From: Sphaerisporangium fuscum
GTDB lineage: Bacteria; Actinomycetota; Actinomycetes; Streptosporangiales; Streptosporangiaceae
NCBI RefSeq assembly: GCF_018531465.1
Contig: NZ_JAHDTF010000019.1
Location: forward strand, 62,001-126,000
DNA length: 64,000 nt
Direction: 5' to 3'
Shown here: piece after piece, positions 62,731-64,000 of the stretch
How positions within the stretch are numbered: position 1 is the first letter of the stretch
Layout of the letters: each line of letters starts with the position of its first letter
Made by a program: the position numbers and the translations under genes
Notes under the pieces: generated by a model
Told to the model about the DNA's origin: nothing
What the model saw: the letters and a program-made list of their open reading frames with translations, nothing else
Databases searched by the model: none

Positions 62731-64000
62731 ATGACGGCTCACGGCCACTGCGATCCCCGGTTCGCCCGGGTCCGCGAGGTGTTCGACGACCACTTCGCCA
62801 AGGGCGAGGAACTGGGCGCCGCCTTCGCCGTCTTCCTCGACGGCGAGCCGGTGGTCGACCTGTGGGACGGGGTCGCCGACCGGCACACCGGGCGGCCGTG
62901 GGAGCGGGACACCCCCGCGCTCGCCTATTCGTGCACCAAGGCGGTCACCGCCACGGCGTTCCTCATGCTCGCCGAGCGGGGGCTCGTCGACGTGCGGGGC
63001 CGCGTCGCGGAGGTGTGGCCCGAGTTCGCGTCCGGCGGCAAGCAGGACATCACCATCGAGCACCTCCTCAGCCACCAGAGCGGCCTGCCGGTGATCGAGG
63101 AGGAGGTCCCGATCGAGGAGTTCGGCGACCAGGCCGCCATCGCCGCGCGGCTCGCCGGGCAGACCCCGATCTGGGAGCCCGGCACCGCGCACGGCTACCA
63201 CGCCCTCACCTACGGCTTCCTCGTCGGCGAGGTGGTGCGCAGGGTGACCGGCAGGACGGTCGGCGAGGTGGTGGCGGACGAGATCGCCGGTCCGCGCGGC
63301 CTCGAGCTCTGGCTCGGCGCGCCCGACGACGTCATCGCCCGCACCGCGCGGCTGTCCGCCGGGCAACGCCTCGCCTCCGGCCGCGCCGACGGCGGCCGTC
63401 CCGAGACAAACGGCGGCCGTCCCGGCGCGGACGGCGGCCGGACGTCCGAGGGAGCCGGAGACGGTGTGCCGGGCACCCGCCCCGCGGGGGCGGCGGCGGG
63501 ACTGCCCGGCAAGGGGCCCGGCGATCCGGTGTACGAGCTGGCGCGCGCCTCGATCGACAAGGACAGCCTGATGAACAGGGCCATGAGCAACCCCAGCCCC
63601 AACAGGCTGAAGGGAGGCGCCAACCACCCGGTGATCATGCGGGCGGGCTGGCCCGCGATGGGCATGATCACCACGGCCCGCGGCCTGGCCGGGTTCTACC
63701 GCGATCTGGTCTCGGGCGACATCCTCAAGCCCGACACCTTGCGGGACGCGCTGCGCCGCCGGGTCGAGGGCCCCGATCGGGTGATGTTCATCGACAGTTC
63801 CTTCGGCCTCGGGTACATGCGCCCCTCGTCGGCGTTCCTGGTCCCGGCGAAGGGAGCCGAGACGGCGTTCGGGCACACCGGCTTCGGTGGCTTCCTCGGC
63901 CTCGGCGACGTCCGTCACGGGCTCGCGATGGGCTACACGATGAACATGATGGCCAACGCGATCGCGGGCAGCCTGCGGGCGTATCGCCTGGCCGAGGCCG
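62731..64000 (+). CDS. Serine hydrolase, beta-lactamase/EstB type (cut by window edge)
   Basis: At least 423 residues; the stop lies beyond the window. The class C beta-lactamase fold is shown by AYSCTKAVTATAFLMLAERG (SxxK, Ser67 and Lys70), GYHALTYGFLVGEVVRRVTG (Tyr of the YxN/YHA motif) and AFGHTGFGGFLGLGD. Residues about 215-250 are a low-complexity insert with repeated GGRP units. Relatives are esterases (EstB, LipE/LipL type) rather than antibiotic-resistance enzymes. GGAGG lies five bases before ATG62731. The promoter overlaps a KstR2-like operator. Confidence 0.87.
   Translation, partial: MTAHGHCDPRFARVREVFDDHFAKGEELGAAFAVFLDGEPVVDLWDGVADRHTGRPWERDTPALAYSCTKAVTATAFLMLAERGLVDVRGRVAEVWPEFASGGKQDITIEHLLSHQSGLPVIEEEVPIEEFGDQAAIAARLAGQTPIWEPGTAHGYHALTYGFLVGEVVRRVTGRTVGEVVADEIAGPRGLELWLGAPDDVIARTARLSAGQRLASGRADGGRPETNGGRPGADGGRTSEGAGDGVPGTRPAGAAAGLPGKGPGDPVYELARASIDKDSLMNRAMSNPSPNRLKGGANHPVIMRAGWPAMGMITTARGLAGFYRDLVSGDILKPDTLRDALRRRVEGPDRVMFIDSSFGLGYMRPSSAFLVPAKGAETAFGHTGFGGFLGLGDVRHGLAMGYTMNMMANAIAGSLRAYRLAEA

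Overview
The window is dense, very GC-rich (about 70% or more) actinobacterial chromosome. Strong third-codon GC bias, frequent GTG/TTG starts, SpoIIE-type phosphatase and STAS proteins, a DUF574-type methyltransferase and FprA all point to an actinomycete, plausibly Streptosporangiaceae-like (inference). No tRNA, rRNA, insertion sequence, phage gene or CRISPR array was seen. The left edge cuts proS and the right edge cuts a serine hydrolase gene.

The main content is a steroid C/D-ring (HIP, methylhexahydroindanedione propionate) catabolic regulon scattered over about 57 kb and tied together by a KstR2-type TetR repressor (51074-51811). Its predicted operator, related to CAAGCGCTTG, occurs at about ten places: 5425, 6484, 19525, 19753, 40046, 50985, 51048, 53722, 57464 and 62690. 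Recognisable pathway genes are fadD3 (8700), fadE30 and ipdF (20538, 21687), two SDRs divergent from echA20-ipdA-ipdB-ipdC (38272-43526), fadA6 (49780) and kstR2. The SDR/SDR/echA20/ipdABC block has the same order and orientation as Rv3548c-Rv3553 of Mycobacterium tuberculosis. The operators also mark genes that are not classical regulon members: two LLM-class flavin oxidoreductases (6539, 57574), a flavin reductase with a long proline-rich N-terminus (19870), an Ltp2-like thiolase-fold protein with a DUF35 partner (18337, 17949), a second such thiolase-fold protein (52488), a degenerate PaaK-like protein (7603), a FadD with an altered P-loop (58663), a cyclase-family hydrolase (61719) and a serine hydrolase (62731). 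In most cases a TANNNT -10 element lies just before the operator, so the repressor would sit on the transcription start.

Layout: 1-5397 proS, STAS proteins and a very large hybrid sensor kinase/phosphatase; 5425-10352 regulon block A; 10467-17788 ordinary metabolism (fprA, TPP enzyme, aldolase-like, cutC, GNAT, GntR); 17949-22460 regulon block B; 22538-38210 an accessory stretch with an exported M14 peptidase, several regulator/oxidoreductase pairs and a CYP102 self-sufficient P450 divergent from its TetR; 38272-43526 regulon block C; 43530-49711 metH with an S-adenosylhomocysteine riboswitch-like leader, nagZ and a glutamine amidotransferase; 49780-53582 fadA6, kstR2, alkD-like and thiolase-fold genes; 53892-57273 methyltransferase, MerR, amidohydrolase and MarR; 57574-60216 LLM and FadD; 60272-61694 MarR/NmrA pair; 61719-64000 cyclase and serine hydrolase. 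Genes for steroid ring A/B opening (KstD, Ksh, HsaACD) are not in this window.

No database search was possible. Family names rest on motifs and recalled family sequences; substrates for the accessory regulon members are unknown.
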